From Paenibacillus sp. FSL W8-0426 (GTDB lineage: Bacteria; Bacillota; Bacilli; Paenibacillales; Paenibacillaceae), in contig NZ_CP150203.1 in the NCBI RefSeq assembly GCF_037969725.1, positions 1,690,001 to 1,754,000 on the forward strand: a DNA stretch of 64,000 nt, read 5' to 3'. Shown here piece by piece: positions 32,334 to 41,866 of the stretch. The translations under genes and the position numbers were made by a program. The notes under the pieces were generated by a model. It made no database searches. It was not told the DNA's origin and worked only from the letters and a program-made list of their open reading frames with translations. How positions within the stretch are numbered: position 1 is the first letter of the stretch; the number at the start of each line of letters is the position of its first letter.

Positions 32334-32789
32334 ATGTCCCACAGCAGGGAAATGACGGCGGAAGAAGCGTCCCGGGAGGGCGTGAAAACGTATTATGAGC
32401 AGATGGCGAACGGGGAGAAAAAGTACAAAATGCTGGGCGATGACGGCAGTTATTATTGCAGAACGGCCGCTTCTTCGGAAGGAGCCTGGCAAAACAGCCA
32501 TGTCCATCACCAGGTCACGGAACATTATTTTGTGCAATCCGGTTGGATTGCTTATGCTGCATGTGCTGAAAAGGATCAAGCTGCCAGTGTCAGCATCCTC
32601 AAGGCCGGAGACCATGTCATTGTGCCGCCAGGCGTACAACATAATGTATATATGGCTCCGCACAGCGTGATCCATACGATCAAATTCGGTGCCAATACGG
32701 CGGGAGACTGGCACGCTTCGCCTGAGCTGGATCAATTCACGCGCAATCTGACGGAGAGCGAACTCCTTGGGAGGTTTGCAGAACGATGA
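32334..32789 (+). CDS. Cupin domain protein
   Basis: Protein of 151 residues from ATG 32334 (AAAGGAG upstream). The cupin metal motifs are HVHHQVTEHYFV and IVPPGVQHNVY. It may be a small dioxygenase, isomerase or sugar-binding protein. Its last bases overlap the following GNAT gene as ATGA, so the three genes from 31626 form an operon. Confidence 0.85.
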   Translation: MSHSREMTAEEASREGVKTYYEQMANGEKKYKMLGDDGSYYCRTAASSEGAWQNSHVHHQVTEHYFVQSGWIAYAACAEKDQAASVSILKAGDHVIVPPGVQHNVYMAPHSVIHTIKFGANTAGDWHASPELDQFTRNLTESELLGRFAER

Positions 32790-33337
32790 ATGTATTTCGG
32801 AAGAATGACATCACCGTGCGCCAATTGAACCGTGATGATGAGAGGCACCTCGTTCGCTGGTTGTCTGACCCGGCGGTTCTGCAGTATTACGAAGGCAGGG
32901 ATCGGCCGCATGATGCACAAATGGTAAGGGAGCATTTTTACGACGAACAGGATGAAACCATCCGTTGTATGGTCGAGTATCGGGAACGCCCCATAGGATA
33001 TATTCAGTACTATCTGCTTGAGGAAAACGAACGACACGAGTACGGGTATGATGATGTGGACGAAATCATTTATGGAACGGATCAATTCATTGGCGAACCG
33101 GACTATTGGAATAAGGGCATCGGCAGTTTGCTCGTGCAATCCATGGTGGCATTTTTGGTGGAACAAAAGAAAGCGCAGCGTGTCGTGATGGACCCTCAAG
33201 CGTGGAACGCGCGGGCAATCCATTGCTACGAGAAATGTGGATTCCTTAAGGTCAAGCTTCTGAAGGCCCATGAATGGCACGAGGGTGAAATGAGGGATTG
33301 CTGGCTGATGGAGTACCGTCATTCATCGCCAACATAG
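32786..33337 (+). CDS. GNAT acetyltransferase, aminoglycoside 6'-acetyltransferase-like
   Basis: Protein of 183 residues. The blocks WLSDPAVLQYYEGRDRPHD, VEYRERPIGYIQYY, QFIGEPDYWNKGIGSLLV and CYEKCGFLKVKLL are those of the AAC(6')-like branch of the RimJ/RimL GNATs found in many bacilli. Chromosomal members do not necessarily confer resistance. It overlaps the cupin gene by four bases and converges on the next gene, with a 19-base overlap. Confidence 0.9.
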   Translation: MNVFRKNDITVRQLNRDDERHLVRWLSDPAVLQYYEGRDRPHDAQMVREHFYDEQDETIRCMVEYRERPIGYIQYYLLEENERHEYGYDDVDEIIYGTDQFIGEPDYWNKGIGSLLVQSMVAFLVEQKKAQRVVMDPQAWNARAIHCYEKCGFLKVKLLKAHEWHEGEMRDCWLMEYRHSSPT

Positions 33338-33972
33338 TATGCAAAAATTTGATCCACCGGCTTAAAGTACAAATATCCGTCTTCCCAGGGCTGAAAGTGC
33401 AGATCCATACGGGAATCCTCCCAGTTCTCCGGTGTCCCTTTGGTGGCAAGCCGTCCGGGAACGATCGGTTCTTCAATCACCTTCGGAAACTCCTGGTAGC
33501 CGAACAGCAGGTTTTCGTGCATCGCAATAATTTCATACTTGTCGGCATGGAATGCACGCTCCTCCTGAAGCTGATAGTGATAATAAATGTAACTCGCCAT
33601 CATCTCCCGCTTCAGAAATGCAATTCTTCCCGCACGGCGCTCTACCGGTGCTTTGCGCAGCCAATGCTCCTTGCTTGCGGGTTCGTTGAAGTGAAACACA
33701 TTCACCATGGGGATCCATGTTCTGGGCTTCGCTTCTCCGGGCCAGTCGACAAGGTGGGGGGCCAGCTGCTGAACCGATTCGAGCGGGTCCGTTTCCGCTT
33801 CCATGCATTCAAAATACAAAAAGACATTGTTCTGCCAAGCGAATGCCGCTGCCGTCATGAAGACGCCTTCCCTGACTAGTTGGCGCACGGAATCTTGCTG
33901 CTCCAAAGCCAGTCTGCCGCTTGCTTCTTGACCTGGCTTCCATATTCCGCGGAACATCCTGCGGATGATCAT
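33319..33972 (-). CDS. Hypothetical protein
   Basis: Protein of 217 residues from ATG 33972 (GGAGGG 8 bases upstream; the frame runs on to 34056 without a site). It has regularly spaced aromatic residues, a MTAAAFAWQNNVFLYFEC block and a C-terminus FQPWEDGYLYFKPVDQIFAYYV. No signal peptide or membrane helix. The family is not recognised, but the sequence looks like a soluble enzyme or ligand-binding protein. Confidence 0.72.
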   Translation of the reverse strand: MIIRRMFRGIWKPGQEASGRLALEQQDSVRQLVREGVFMTAAAFAWQNNVFLYFECMEAETDPLESVQQLAPHLVDWPGEAKPRTWIPMVNVFHFNEPASKEHWLRKAPVERRAGRIAFLKREMMASYIYYHYQLQEERAFHADKYEIIAMHENLLFGYQEFPKVIEEPIVPGRLATKGTPENWEDSRMDLHFQPWEDGYLYFKPVDQIFAYYVGDE

Positions 33973-34211
33973 GATGTATCCCTCCACCCGTTCTATTTTA
34001 CACGTTAAAAATTCGCCGAATTTCCTGAAGCCGTCGTTGCAGTCCATGCTGTTCAACTCATTTTTCCAGTTTCCCCTACAGTTTAGTTGGAAAGGATGGG
34101 TTGGTCAACCGCTTACATGGTTCGGTATTGCACAACGCTGGGTCATTGTGCGAACATGATATCATCATCCATTGGTTTGAATTTTCTGGTAGAAAAGAAG
34201 GAGGAACAGCT

Positions 34212-34742
34212 ATGACACAGGATTTGAGATATCCGGTTGGCACGTTTGTACATACGGGAGAAATTACTCCCGGGCAGCGGCGGTTGTGGATTCAGGACAT
34301 CGCGGAGCTGCCTCAAAAAGCGCGTGAAGCCGTGAGCGGATTGAGCGAAGAACAGTTGAACCTGCCTTATCGTGAAGGCGGTTGGACGATTAGGCAAGTC
34401 GTGCACCACATGGCGGACAGCCACATGAACAGCTTGATCCGTTTCAAACTGGCACTCACGGAAGAGACCCCGACGATTCGTCCATATTATGAGGACCGCT
34501 GGGCTGAATTGGATGACTCCAGCGAACTGGATATTGAAGTTTCACTGCGGCTGCTTGAATCTTTGCATCAGCGCTGGGTGTATTTACTTCAATCGTTGAC
34601 GGACGAGGATTATGCCAGAACGTTCTACCATCCGGGCTCGCAGGAGACCACACGTTTGGACTACAATCTCGGCGTTTACGCCTGGCACGGCCGTCACCAT
34701 GTGGCGCATATCACTTCTTTGCGAAGAAGATTGGAGATATAA
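34212..34742 (+). CDS. yfiT: YfiT/BstA-like DinB-superfamily thiol transferase
   Basis: Protein of 176 residues from ATG 34212 behind GAAGGAGGAA. The whole length matches Yfi[42 protein letters not shown] (in parts) and the C-terminal [12 protein letters not shown], giving the three-histidine metal site (His about 66 and two near 160). In B. subtilis this protein is a metal-dependent bacillithiol S-transferase, which fits a bacillithiol-making Firmicute. It is followed directly by a GNAT gene. Confidence 0.9.
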   Translation: MTQDLRYPVGTFVHTGEITPGQRRLWIQDIAELPQKAREAVSGLSEEQLNLPYREGGWTIRQVVHHMADSHMNSLIRFKLALTEETPTIRPYYEDRWAELDDSSELDIEVSLRLLESLHQRWVYLLQSLTDEDYARTFYHPGSQETTRLDYNLGVYAWHGRHHVAHITSLRRRLEI

Positions 34743-34746
34743 TCGG

Positions 34747-35256
34747 GTGGATATTCAGATCAGGTTGCTGAATGATCAACGAGATCCGGCCATCATTTCG
34801 CAGGCTTTTCGCGATCAGGGATGGGAGAGGTCGCCTGAGCAATATGTCCGCTATTATATTGAACAGGAGAACGGGGATCGCGTGACGTTGGTTGCCGAAC
34901 TGGACGGCGTTTTCGCCGGATATGTCAACGTGTTGTGGCATTCCGATTATCCCGCTTTCCAAGCATCGGGGATTCCGGAGATTAACGATTTGAACGTGCT
35001 GATGCGATATCAGCGCCAAGGCATCGGCACCAGGCTGATGGACGAGGCGGAGGCGGCGATTCGTGAGCGGACGGATACGGCGGGCATCGGCGTGGGCATT
35101 TTTTCGGACTATGGAAAAGCGCAAATTCTCTACGCCCATCGGGGTTACATCCCGGACGGGAAAGGGATTTACAAGCACGACCGTTATCTGAAGTACGGGG
35201 ATGAGATTGTCATTGATGATGACGTCATTTTATATCTTACGAAAAAGCTCAAGTAG
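34747..35256 (+). CDS. GNAT family N-acetyltransferase
   Basis: Protein of 169 residues from GTG 34747, 10 bases after GGAG and only 4 bases after the YfiT-like stop. The acetyl-CoA site is DLNVLMRYQRQGIGTRLMDEAE, with R-Q-G-I-G-T. The longer open frame to 34612 lies inside the upstream gene and is rejected. A hairpin terminator lies about 205 bases downstream. Confidence 0.88.
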   Translation: MDIQIRLLNDQRDPAIISQAFRDQGWERSPEQYVRYYIEQENGDRVTLVAELDGVFAGYVNVLWHSDYPAFQASGIPEINDLNVLMRYQRQGIGTRLMDEAEAAIRERTDTAGIGVGIFSDYGKAQILYAHRGYIPDGKGIYKHDRYLKYGDEIVIDDDVILYLTKKLK

Positions 35257-35461
35257 AACTCTCCGGGAAGGCGAACCGATGCCTGCATATGCCTGATCGT
35301 GCGGCAGAATTTCCGCGCTGGAAGAGGGATGAGCTTGAACGCTTTGACGAGTATTGCGAACGTTTCGATCGGGAGATGAGTGCCGGCTGGTCCCGGATCG
35401 TTTCGCAGGTCGGGCATCATCGCACTGGCGGAAAGAACGGACGAATCGTGACCACATTCAA

Positions 35462-35509
35462 AGGCGTTTCGAAGCATAGGTTTTCCTATGATTCAGAACG
35501 CTTTTTTTA
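35462..35509 (+). terminator. Rho-independent terminator
   Basis: Nested arms GCGTT/AACGC (35464-35468 and 35497-35501) and CATAGG/CCTATG (35475-35480 and 35485-35490), followed by seven T residues. An open frame at 35289-35540 runs through it and is therefore unlikely to be a gene. Confidence 0.75.
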
Positions 35510-35630
35510 TTCTAAAATGCATTGGTTTGTTCATGGTTGAAGCATGAAAAATAGAACTATACTGGTTGAAAATGTTATAATGGAGTGTAACGATTTACTA
35601 GGGAAACCGGGCGAGGGGGAGGTGGTTTGC

Positions 35631-36032
35631 GTGTGGGAAACGTATGAATCGAGACGCGGACATGTGCAGGATTTCGATGTTCGTTACCGCTTCTATTCGA
35701 CAGAAGAAGGCGGACGCAAGAGCCTGCCCTTTCAAGGATACCGGTGCGATTTTCTATATGAAAATGAAGATCCCAAAGTAGACTCGCTATACATGATCCA
35801 TCCCGAATTCGAGGATGAGCACGGAGCGCTCATGCTGGACATAGACCGCCCGGTGAACCGGGAAGGGACGGCGCGAATGTGGATTCTGATCCCGGAGATG
35901 AGGGGAAGGGTGCATCGTGACCGGATTAAAACGGGAACCAAGGGTTTTTTTATGGAAGGTTCGCGGCGCGTGGGTGAAGTGGAAGTGACTCGGGTAGTGG
36001 GGTTAATGACCAATCCTATAAAGGATACATAA
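35631..36032 (+). CDS. Hypothetical protein with EF-Tu C-terminal-barrel-like segment
   Basis: Protein of 133 residues from GTG 35631, exactly 8 bases after GGGGGAGG. The frame is open to 35544, but a TATAAT at 35576-35581 suggests transcription starts in that part. The second half (GTARMWILIPEMRGRVHRD, then RIKTGTKGFFMEGSRRVGEV and EVTRVVGL) resembles the last beta barrel of EF-Tu-like proteins. No GTPase motif is present. Function unknown. Confidence 0.7.
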   Translation: MWETYESRRGHVQDFDVRYRFYSTEEGGRKSLPFQGYRCDFLYENEDPKVDSLYMIHPEFEDEHGALMLDIDRPVNREGTARMWILIPEMRGRVHRDRIKTGTKGFFMEGSRRVGEVEVTRVVGLMTNPIKDT

Positions 36033-36108
36033 CGACAGCAAGATGGGTGATGGCTTGATCGGAAACGTTGAACCGATCGACATCTTTAATCTGAGGGGAG
36101 CCATGGTT

Positions 36109-36831
36109 ATGGAGAAAACGATTAAAAGCGTGCAGGACGTCTTTGAAATGCTGGATGCGGAGTTTCGTTCGCCGGAGCAATTTTGGGAACCGTTTTATGC
36201 GGATCGCAGCCGCCCCATCCCTTTCTTTTCGAACAAACCGGACGAAAATCTGGTGGAGTACGTGACATCCAATCTCTTGTCTGGTGACAAGGCGTTAGAA
36301 CTGGGATGTGGCCCAGGGCGAAATGCGTTGTATCTGGCCAAACAGGGGTACCGCGTGGATGCTTACGATTTGTCCGAGACAGCCATTGCTTGGGCCAAGG
36401 AACGTGCTGCTGCTGAAGCGCAGCTGGAAGTGCATTTCGAATGCAAATCCGCGTTCGAGTTGAACCCTGCAGCACAATATAACGTCGTCTATGATTCAGG
36501 CTGCCTGCATCATCTGCTTCCGCATCAACGGATACCGTATATCGACATGATCCACCGGGCATTGGTGCCGGAAGGCATGTTTGCGATGACTTGCTTTGCG
36601 CCGGGATATGGTGGACAAGGCGGGCCTGAGAGCGTGATGAACGACTGGCAGGTCTACGAGGAAAAATCGATGCGAGGCGGCCTGGCCTATACGGAAGAGA
36701 AGCTGCGATACATTCTGGGAGACAGATTCGAGTGTGTCCGTTTTCGTGCAATGCAGGCAATGGAGCCGGATGATTGGCGATTCGGAGTACCATTTCTATG
36801 GACCACGCTTTGGAAAAAGCGGGAGATGTAA
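36109..36831 (+). CDS. Class I SAM-dependent methyltransferase
   Basis: Protein of 240 residues from ATG 36109, 8 bases after GAGGGGAG. Motif I is ALELGCGPGRNALYLA, followed by VDAYDLSETAIAWAKE and NVVYDSGCLHHL. The C-terminal part (GGLAYTEEKLRYILGD, and LWTTLWKK) is typical of a tellurite-resistance/thiopurine-like methyltransferase group acting on small molecules. Monocistronic by spacing. Confidence 0.9.
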   Translation: MEKTIKSVQDVFEMLDAEFRSPEQFWEPFYADRSRPIPFFSNKPDENLVEYVTSNLLSGDKALELGCGPGRNALYLAKQGYRVDAYDLSETAIAWAKERAAAEAQLEVHFECKSAFELNPAAQYNVVYDSGCLHHLLPHQRIPYIDMIHRALVPEGMFAMTCFAPGYGGQGGPESVMNDWQVYEEKSMRGGLAYTEEKLRYILGDRFECVRFRAMQAMEPDDWRFGVPFLWTTLWKKREM

Positions 36832-36904
36832 GTTGCATGTTTACAATGATACAATCGTACAAGAAGTTTCTATTGTTTTTTGAAAAGGAATGATCATCAA
36901 TCCT

Positions 36905-37594
36905 ATGTTTAAAATCATGTTCATCGAAGATGACGAATCGTTGTTCACCGAAATCAGGGACAGACTCGGACAGTGGTCTTACGACGTGCACGGCGTGAAT
37001 GATTTCGACAAAGTGCTGCAACAATTCATCGCCATTCAACCGCAGCTGGTCATCATCGATATTCAGCTGCCCCGGTTCGACGGGTTCCACTGGTGCCGGA
37101 TGATCCGCTCCCATTCCAAGGTGCCGATCATTTTCCTGTCCTCTCGCGATCATCCGACCGATATGGTGATGTCGATGCAGATGGGGGCTGACGATTACGT
37201 GCAGAAGCCGTTCCACTTCGACGTGTTGATCGCCAAAATTCAGGCCACGCTGCGCAGAGTGTACAACTACAATGCCGAGCAGGCCGAACTTCGCGCCTGG
37301 CGGGGAGCTACGGTCGAGTATGTGAAGAACGAGCTTGCCTGCAACGGGCATACCGTGCAATTGACCAAAAATGAAATGTTTATTCTCAAACAGCTGGTCG
37401 AGCGCAAAAACCGGATCGTCACGCGGGAGGAACTGATCCGCAGCCTGTGGGACCACGAACATTTCGTCAGCGACAACACGCTCACCGTCAACGTCAACCG
37501 TTTGCGCAAAAAGCTGGAGCCGCTCGGCCTCGATGCCTATATCGAAACAAAGGTTGGCCAGGGTTACATGGCGACGGAAGAGGGAGAAGCATGA
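36905..37594 (+). CDS. Response regulator, OmpR/PhoB type, of a Bce-like system
   Basis: Protein of 229 residues. Receiver domain: FIEDDE acidic pair, phospho-acceptor Asp in VIIDIQLPRFDG, Lys in QKPFHFD. The C-terminal winged helix contains LTKNEMFILKQL and NTLTVNVNRLRKKL. The layout and gene order match BceR/GraR regulators of peptide-antibiotic defence. ATG 36905 gives a normal receiver start but has no close ribosome site; ATG 36890 is the longer choice. It overlaps the kinase gene as ATGA. Confidence 0.92.
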   Translation: MFKIMFIEDDESLFTEIRDRLGQWSYDVHGVNDFDKVLQQFIAIQPQLVIIDIQLPRFDGFHWCRMIRSHSKVPIIFLSSRDHPTDMVMSMQMGADDYVQKPFHFDVLIAKIQATLRRVYNYNAEQAELRAWRGATVEYVKNELACNGHTVQLTKNEMFILKQLVERKNRIVTREELIRSLWDHEHFVSDNTLTVNVNRLRKKLEPLGLDAYIETKVGQGYMATEEGEA

Positions 37595-38595
37595 TTTGGC
37601 GTTATCTGCGCGAACGAGTAAGCTGGCTGCTGCTGCTGCTCGCATTGCAAGCGGTGATCTTGTTCGTAGCCTATGTGGATTCAAGCATTCCGCTGCAGTC
37701 CTTGCTTTACGTCGTTGTACTGAATGTCGTGATCTGCATCGTATTCGTGTGGGCAAGATATCCGGCGGAGACCCGGTTCTACCGTCGGATGGAAACATGG
37801 GATCACACCTATGATCTATCTGAACTGGGCTCCCCCGGCAGCCCGCATGAGCAGATCGTGCACGATGCCGTCGTTGCCCAGACGGAGAGATACCGGAAAG
37901 AATCGACGGCCAACATGCTGCTGCTGGAGCAGGAAAAGGATGAGATGGTGGCCTGGATCCATGAGGTGAAGACACCGCTTACCGCCCTGCAGCTTATGAT
38001 TGAGCGGATGCCCGACGACAGGCTGAAAGGCCAAATGACCTACGAATGGGTACGCATCCATCAGCTGTTGGATCGGCAGCTCCATCAGAAGCGCATTCCG
38101 TTTATGCATAATGATCTGTTTATTGAACCGACGGAGCTGGAACCGATCATCCATGCCGAGATTCGCGCCATACGGTCATGGTGCATCTCCAAAGGCATCG
38201 GTTTCGAGGTGGAGTTGGCGGAATCCCACGTACTCACCGACGGGAAATGGCTGGGATTCATCCTGCGGCAGTTGCTCAGCAATGCGGTGAAGTACAGCCC
38301 GTCTTCCGACGTCGTCATTGCCAGCAGGGCCGTTCAAGGGCATGTTGTGCTGACTATTCAGGATCGGGGGCGAGGGATCGACGCCCGCGATTTGCCGCGT
38401 ATTTTCGATAAGGGCTACACGTCGGCGCAAGGGCGCATGGAAGGCGCGGCAACGGGAATGGGGCTGTACCTGAGCCGACAGGTCGCCGAGGCGCTTCGCA
38501 TTCGACTGGACGTGTCATCCGTGGTTGGGGAAGGCACCCTGGTCACGTTGACCTTTGCGCGGGAGAACGAGATGGCGCACCTTTCAGGCATGTGA
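37591..38595 (+). CDS. Intramembrane-sensing histidine kinase of a Bce-like system
   Basis: Protein of 334 residues. Two membrane helices (about 12-32 and 37-57) are separated by only a few residues, so there is no extracellular sensor; kinases of this class are told of the antibiotic by their ABC transporter. The H-box is [14 protein letters not shown]-box [13 protein letters not shown]1 [20 protein letters not shown] and G2 [12 protein letters not shown] 37591 overlaps the regulator stop. The stop codon lies inside the inverted repeat 38588-38611. Confidence 0.92.
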   Translation: MIWRYLRERVSWLLLLLALQAVILFVAYVDSSIPLQSLLYVVVLNVVICIVFVWARYPAETRFYRRMETWDHTYDLSELGSPGSPHEQIVHDAVVAQTERYRKESTANMLLLEQEKDEMVAWIHEVKTPLTALQLMIERMPDDRLKGQMTYEWVRIHQLLDRQLHQKRIPFMHNDLFIEPTELEPIIHAEIRAIRSWCISKGIGFEVELAESHVLTDGKWLGFILRQLLSNAVKYSPSSDVVIASRAVQGHVVLTIQDRGRGIDARDLPRIFDKGYTSAQGRMEGAATGMGLYLSRQVAEALRIRLDVSSVVGEGTLVTLTFARENEMAHLSGM

Positions 38596-38616
38596 CAGCA
38601 TTGTCACATGCTTTTT
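38588..38616 (+). promoter_or_regulatory. Inverted repeat: likely BceR-type operator, also terminator-like
   Basis: Ten-base arms GCATGTGACA and TGTCACATGC around four bases, followed by TTTTT. The core TGACA-N4-TGTCA (38593-38606) fits the TNACA-N4-TGTNA consensus for BceR-like regulators. It stands 90 bases before the ABC ATPase start, with a -10-like TATGAT at 38660-38665 and a poor -35, as expected for an activated promoter. It can also form a hairpin with a short T-tail, so attenuation is possible. Confidence 0.6.
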
Positions 38617-38695
38617 CATATTGTTCGGCGAAACGCAGGATGGTGTGCGGATTTCACTTTATGATGGAAGCATACCTAAGAGGAGTGGATGGGAC

Positions 38696-39451
38696 ATGTC
38701 GATACTGGAAGCAAAGAGAATTCATAAGGTTTACGGCAACAAATGGAATAAGCAGGAGGTGCTGCGCGGTATCGATCTCGGCGTAGGCAAGGGCGAATTC
38801 GTCGGCATCATGGGACCTTCCGGCTCGGGGAAGACCACGCTCTTGAACGTGCTTTCTTCTATCGATCGCGTCAGCCAGGGCACCATCGAGATCGAAGGCC
38901 AGGAGTTTACAGGCATGAAGGAGAAACAGCTGGCCGAATTCCGCAAACGCCATTTGGGATTCATTTTTCAGGATTACAATCTGCTGGATACGTTGACGGT
39001 CAAGGAAAACGTGCTGCTGCCGCTCTCGATTACCGATCTGCCTAAACAGGAAGCCCATCGGAGGTTCGAGCAGATCGCCCGAGAGCTGGGTATCTATGAA
39101 TTGAAGGACAAGTACCCGTCCGAGATTTCGGGAGGGCAGAAGCAGCGGACATCGGCCGCGCGGGCGTTCGTTCATCAGCCAAGCATCATTTTCGCGGACG
39201 AACCGACGGGGGCGCTCGACTCCAAGTCCGCTTCCGACCTGCTCGGCAAGCTGAGCGACATGAATCGGACGCGCCAGGCGACCATTATCATGGTGACGCA
39301 TGATCCGCTGGCGGCGAGCTATTGCAGCAGAGTCATTTTTATCCGCGACGGGCAGATCTATACGCAGCTGCATAAGGGAGATGAGTCGCGGCAAGCGTTC
39401 TTTAACGGCATTATCCAAACGCAAGGCGTGCTGGGCGGTGTGCAGTCGTGA
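38696..39451 (+). CDS. Bce-type peptide-antibiotic ABC transporter, ATP-binding protein
   Basis: Protein of 251 residues from ATG 38696 behind AGAGGAG. Walker [13 protein letters not shown]-loop [13 protein letters not shown], signature [17 protein letters not shown], Walker [14 protein letters not shown] and H-loop MVTHD are all present. It pairs with the permease, which it overlaps by four bases. Together with the two-component genes it should detect and remove cell-wall-targeting peptides such as bacitracin or lantibiotics. Confidence 0.93.
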   Translation: MSILEAKRIHKVYGNKWNKQEVLRGIDLGVGKGEFVGIMGPSGSGKTTLLNVLSSIDRVSQGTIEIEGQEFTGMKEKQLAEFRKRHLGFIFQDYNLLDTLTVKENVLLPLSITDLPKQEAHRRFEQIARELGIYELKDKYPSEISGGQKQRTSAARAFVHQPSIIFADEPTGALDSKSASDLLGKLSDMNRTRQATIIMVTHDPLAASYCSRVIFIRDGQIYTQLHKGDESRQAFFNGIIQTQGVLGGVQS

Positions 39452-41373
39452 GTCTCAATCAGATCATTTTCCGGAATTTGCGCAAAAATTTGAAAAATTA
39501 TTACCTGTACGTTTTTGCGCTGATTTTCAGCGTGGCGCTGTATTTTTCGTTTGCTACGTTGCAGTACGATCCCTCCATGGACGAAGTGGAACAATCGACA
39601 AAAGGAGCTGCCGCCATCGGCGCATCATCGGTGCTGTTGGTCGTGATCGTCGGCATTTTCCTGCTGTATGCCAACACGATTTTTATCAAGCGGCGCAGCA
39701 AGGAGATCGGGCTGTTTCAACTGATTGGCTTGACGAAAGGCCGAATTTTCCGCATTTTGACGGCAGAGAACGCGATCCTGTATTTCGGGGCCATGGTGAT
39801 CGGGGTGCTGATCGGATTCATCGGCTCCAAGCTGGTGCTTATGATTCTGTTCAAAATATTGGAGATCGAGGCGATCACGAAGCTCTATTTTTCGCCGTTG
39901 GCCTTGGCGCAGACGGTTGCCGTGTTTGCCGGCCTGTATGTGCTCATCATGCTGATGAATTACACGTTCATCCGTGCTCAGAGCATTCTCTCCTTGTTCA
40001 AGGTTACGTCGACTGCGGAGCAGCGGATCGGCCGCATGTCCTTCGGTCAAATTGTGATGGGGCTGTTGGGGATTGGATTGATTGCTTACGGTTACGTGCT
40101 GTCCGCACGCATGTTCAGCGGGGAAGTGCTCGATATGCAGCAGTTGATGTACACGATGCTGCTGATTCTGTTTTCGGTCATTCTGGGAACATATCTGTTC
40201 TATAAAGGATCGGTAAGCTTTGTATTCAATCTGATTCGCAAAAGCAAACAGGGTTACCTTTCCATTAATGAGGTTCTGTCCCTGTCCTCCATCATGTTTC
40301 GCATGAAATCCAATGCGCTGCTGCTTACGATCATCACGACGGTGTCCGCACTCGCCATCGGCATGCTGTCACTGAGTTATATTGCGTATTACTCGGCCGA
40401 AGCACAGGCCAGGGAAAGCATACCGGAGGATTTTTCCTTTGCGCAGGCGGAGGTCATGGAATCGTTCGTATCGTCGTTAAAAGAGAAAGGCATTGAGGTT
40501 GAGGTGCAGCATAGGCAGCCCATATATATCGAAATTGATGCCAGTCAGGTCATGCATGATTCCTCCGACGGAGAAATGTTGTCCAGTTCCGTAATTAGCG
40601 ATGCCATGGTCGGCGATCTGGACGTGAAGCCTGGCGAGGTTGTATTCATGGGGTATGGCAACGTGGTGAGACAGCTGATATCCATCGAGGAACAGGGACC
40701 GATCGTGCTGCACGGACTGCACCAGGCCCTGGATCAGCAATTGGTTGGCACGTCCAAGCAAGGCGTACTTCCAACCTATTACACCAAAGGTACGCCTGTT
40801 GCTGTCGTCGACGAGACCGTCTATGCCAAGCTGGTGCAGGATCTTGACCCGAAACTGCAGAAAGGGGAGCCGACCGATTATTATGGCGTGCGCATTATCG
40901 ACCGGGGGAAAACGGAAGAGGCATATGGCGTTTTTCAATCACAGAAGCTGGAGGTGCCGAACTTCTCGCAAATCGAAATGCGGAACAATCAGCGCACCAC
41001 CATGGGGTTGATCATGTTTATTGTCGGTTTCCTCGGTTTGACGTTCCTGATCACGTCAGGCTGCATCCTGTATTTCAAGCAGATGAACGAAGGCGAGGAA
41101 GAGAAGGACAGCTACACCATTTTGCGCAAAATCGGGTTCACCCAGGGCAATCTGCTTGGTGGCATTCGCTTCAAGCAAATGTTCAACTTTGGCATCCCGC
41201 TTGCGGTGGGGTTAAGTCATAGCTATTTTGCGGTCAAGTCCGGCTGGTTTTTCTTCGGCACCGAGTTGGTTACGCCAATGGTCATTGTCATGATTGTGTA
41301 CGCGCTGCTGTATTCGGTCTTCGGGCTGTTATCGGTGTGGTACTATAAACGTGTCATTAGGGAATCGCTGTAG
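39448..41373 (+). CDS. Bce-type peptide-antibiotic ABC transporter, permease
   Basis: Protein of 641 residues from GTG 39448 (GTGA overlap with the ATPase stop). The predicted topology is that of BceB: about ten membrane helices with FtsX-like blocks and a large extracellular domain between helices 7 and 8 (about residues 300-530), which binds the antibiotic-lipid complex and signals to the kinase. The N-terminal block [20 protein letters not shown] is typical. A bidirectional terminator lies about 110 bases downstream. Confidence 0.92.
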   Translation: MSLNQIIFRNLRKNLKNYYLYVFALIFSVALYFSFATLQYDPSMDEVEQSTKGAAAIGASSVLLVVIVGIFLLYANTIFIKRRSKEIGLFQLIGLTKGRIFRILTAENAILYFGAMVIGVLIGFIGSKLVLMILFKILEIEAITKLYFSPLALAQTVAVFAGLYVLIMLMNYTFIRAQSILSLFKVTSTAEQRIGRMSFGQIVMGLLGIGLIAYGYVLSARMFSGEVLDMQQLMYTMLLILFSVILGTYLFYKGSVSFVFNLIRKSKQGYLSINEVLSLSSIMFRMKSNALLLTIITTVSALAIGMLSLSYIAYYSAEAQARESIPEDFSFAQAEVMESFVSSLKEKGIEVEVQHRQPIYIEIDASQVMHDSSDGEMLSSSVISDAMVGDLDVKPGEVVFMGYGNVVRQLISIEEQGPIVLHGLHQALDQQLVGTSKQGVLPTYYTKGTPVAVVDETVYAKLVQDLDPKLQKGEPTDYYGVRIIDRGKTEEAYGVFQSQKLEVPNFSQIEMRNNQRTTMGLIMFIVGFLGLTFLITSGCILYFKQMNEGEEEKDSYTILRKIGFTQGNLLGGIRFKQMFNFGIPLAVGLSHSYFAVKSGWFFFGTELVTPMVIVMIVYALLYSVFGLLSVWYYKRVIRESL

Positions 41374-41486
41374 CCGGTGGAGGAAGTTAGACGGAGTTAA
41401 TCGGGATGTTGCTACCGAAGCCCTCAAGCAGCAATACCGTGATTTCCAAAATCTGTAGATAGTCGCATTTTACGATGTTGAATATG

Positions 41487-41525
41487 AAAAAAACTAGTAG
41501 GGAGAATGTACCTACTAGTTTTTTT
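41487..41525. terminator. Bidirectional rho-independent terminator
   Basis: AAAAAACTAGTAGG and CCTACTAGTTTTTTT form a 14-bp stem with a 9-base loop, T-runs on both strands. It ends the Bce operon. Confidence 0.92.
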
Positions 41526-41565
41526 GTGTGATGGACTGCTATGAAGTGCGGACCCTCTAAAAATT

Positions 41566-41638
41566 GGGGATAGCAGCGACGGGGAGAGGGGACTGCGTTC
41601 GCAGTGGCCTTGTGTGATTGATTAGTGAGGTTTATATC
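41566..41638 (+). repeat. Dispersed intergenic repeat, copy B
   Basis: Same orientation as copy A. It contains the perfect hairpin ACTGCG-TT-CGCAGT, then GGCCTTGTGTGATTGATTAG and GGTTTATATCG. The left part GGGGATAGCAGCGAC is also found, changed, in copy C (47118-47133). The rest of the AT-rich intergenic stretch 41640-41866 shows no gene; it presumably holds the promoter of the gene at 41867. Confidence 0.7.
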
Positions 41639-41866
41639 GTTTTATGTTGGGAAATGAACAGGCTGAGAAAGCCAAAAATTCTTTTTATATCATGAATAAA
41701 TTGCTATTATGAAAATAGGAATTTTGTCTAGGGTGAGATACATAACGGTATATTTGAATATGTTGAACAAAGTTGCATTGCTTAGCGTATGGACTGACAA
41801 CTGCAATTAACTTCAGACTGGTACGATTTTATGAAAGAAAAGCAAAAAATCAATGGAGGTTCTACG

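Noticed and set aside
35289..35540. Open frame of 83 codons on the plus strand
   Set aside because: It has no ribosome site, its C-terminal part reads through a hairpin and T-run terminator at 35462-35509, and the composition is not protein-like.
36122..37975. Very long minus-strand open frame of 617 codons
   Set aside because: It is a shadow of the methyltransferase, response regulator and kinase genes. It is Arg/Pro/His-rich, with no start site or family features.
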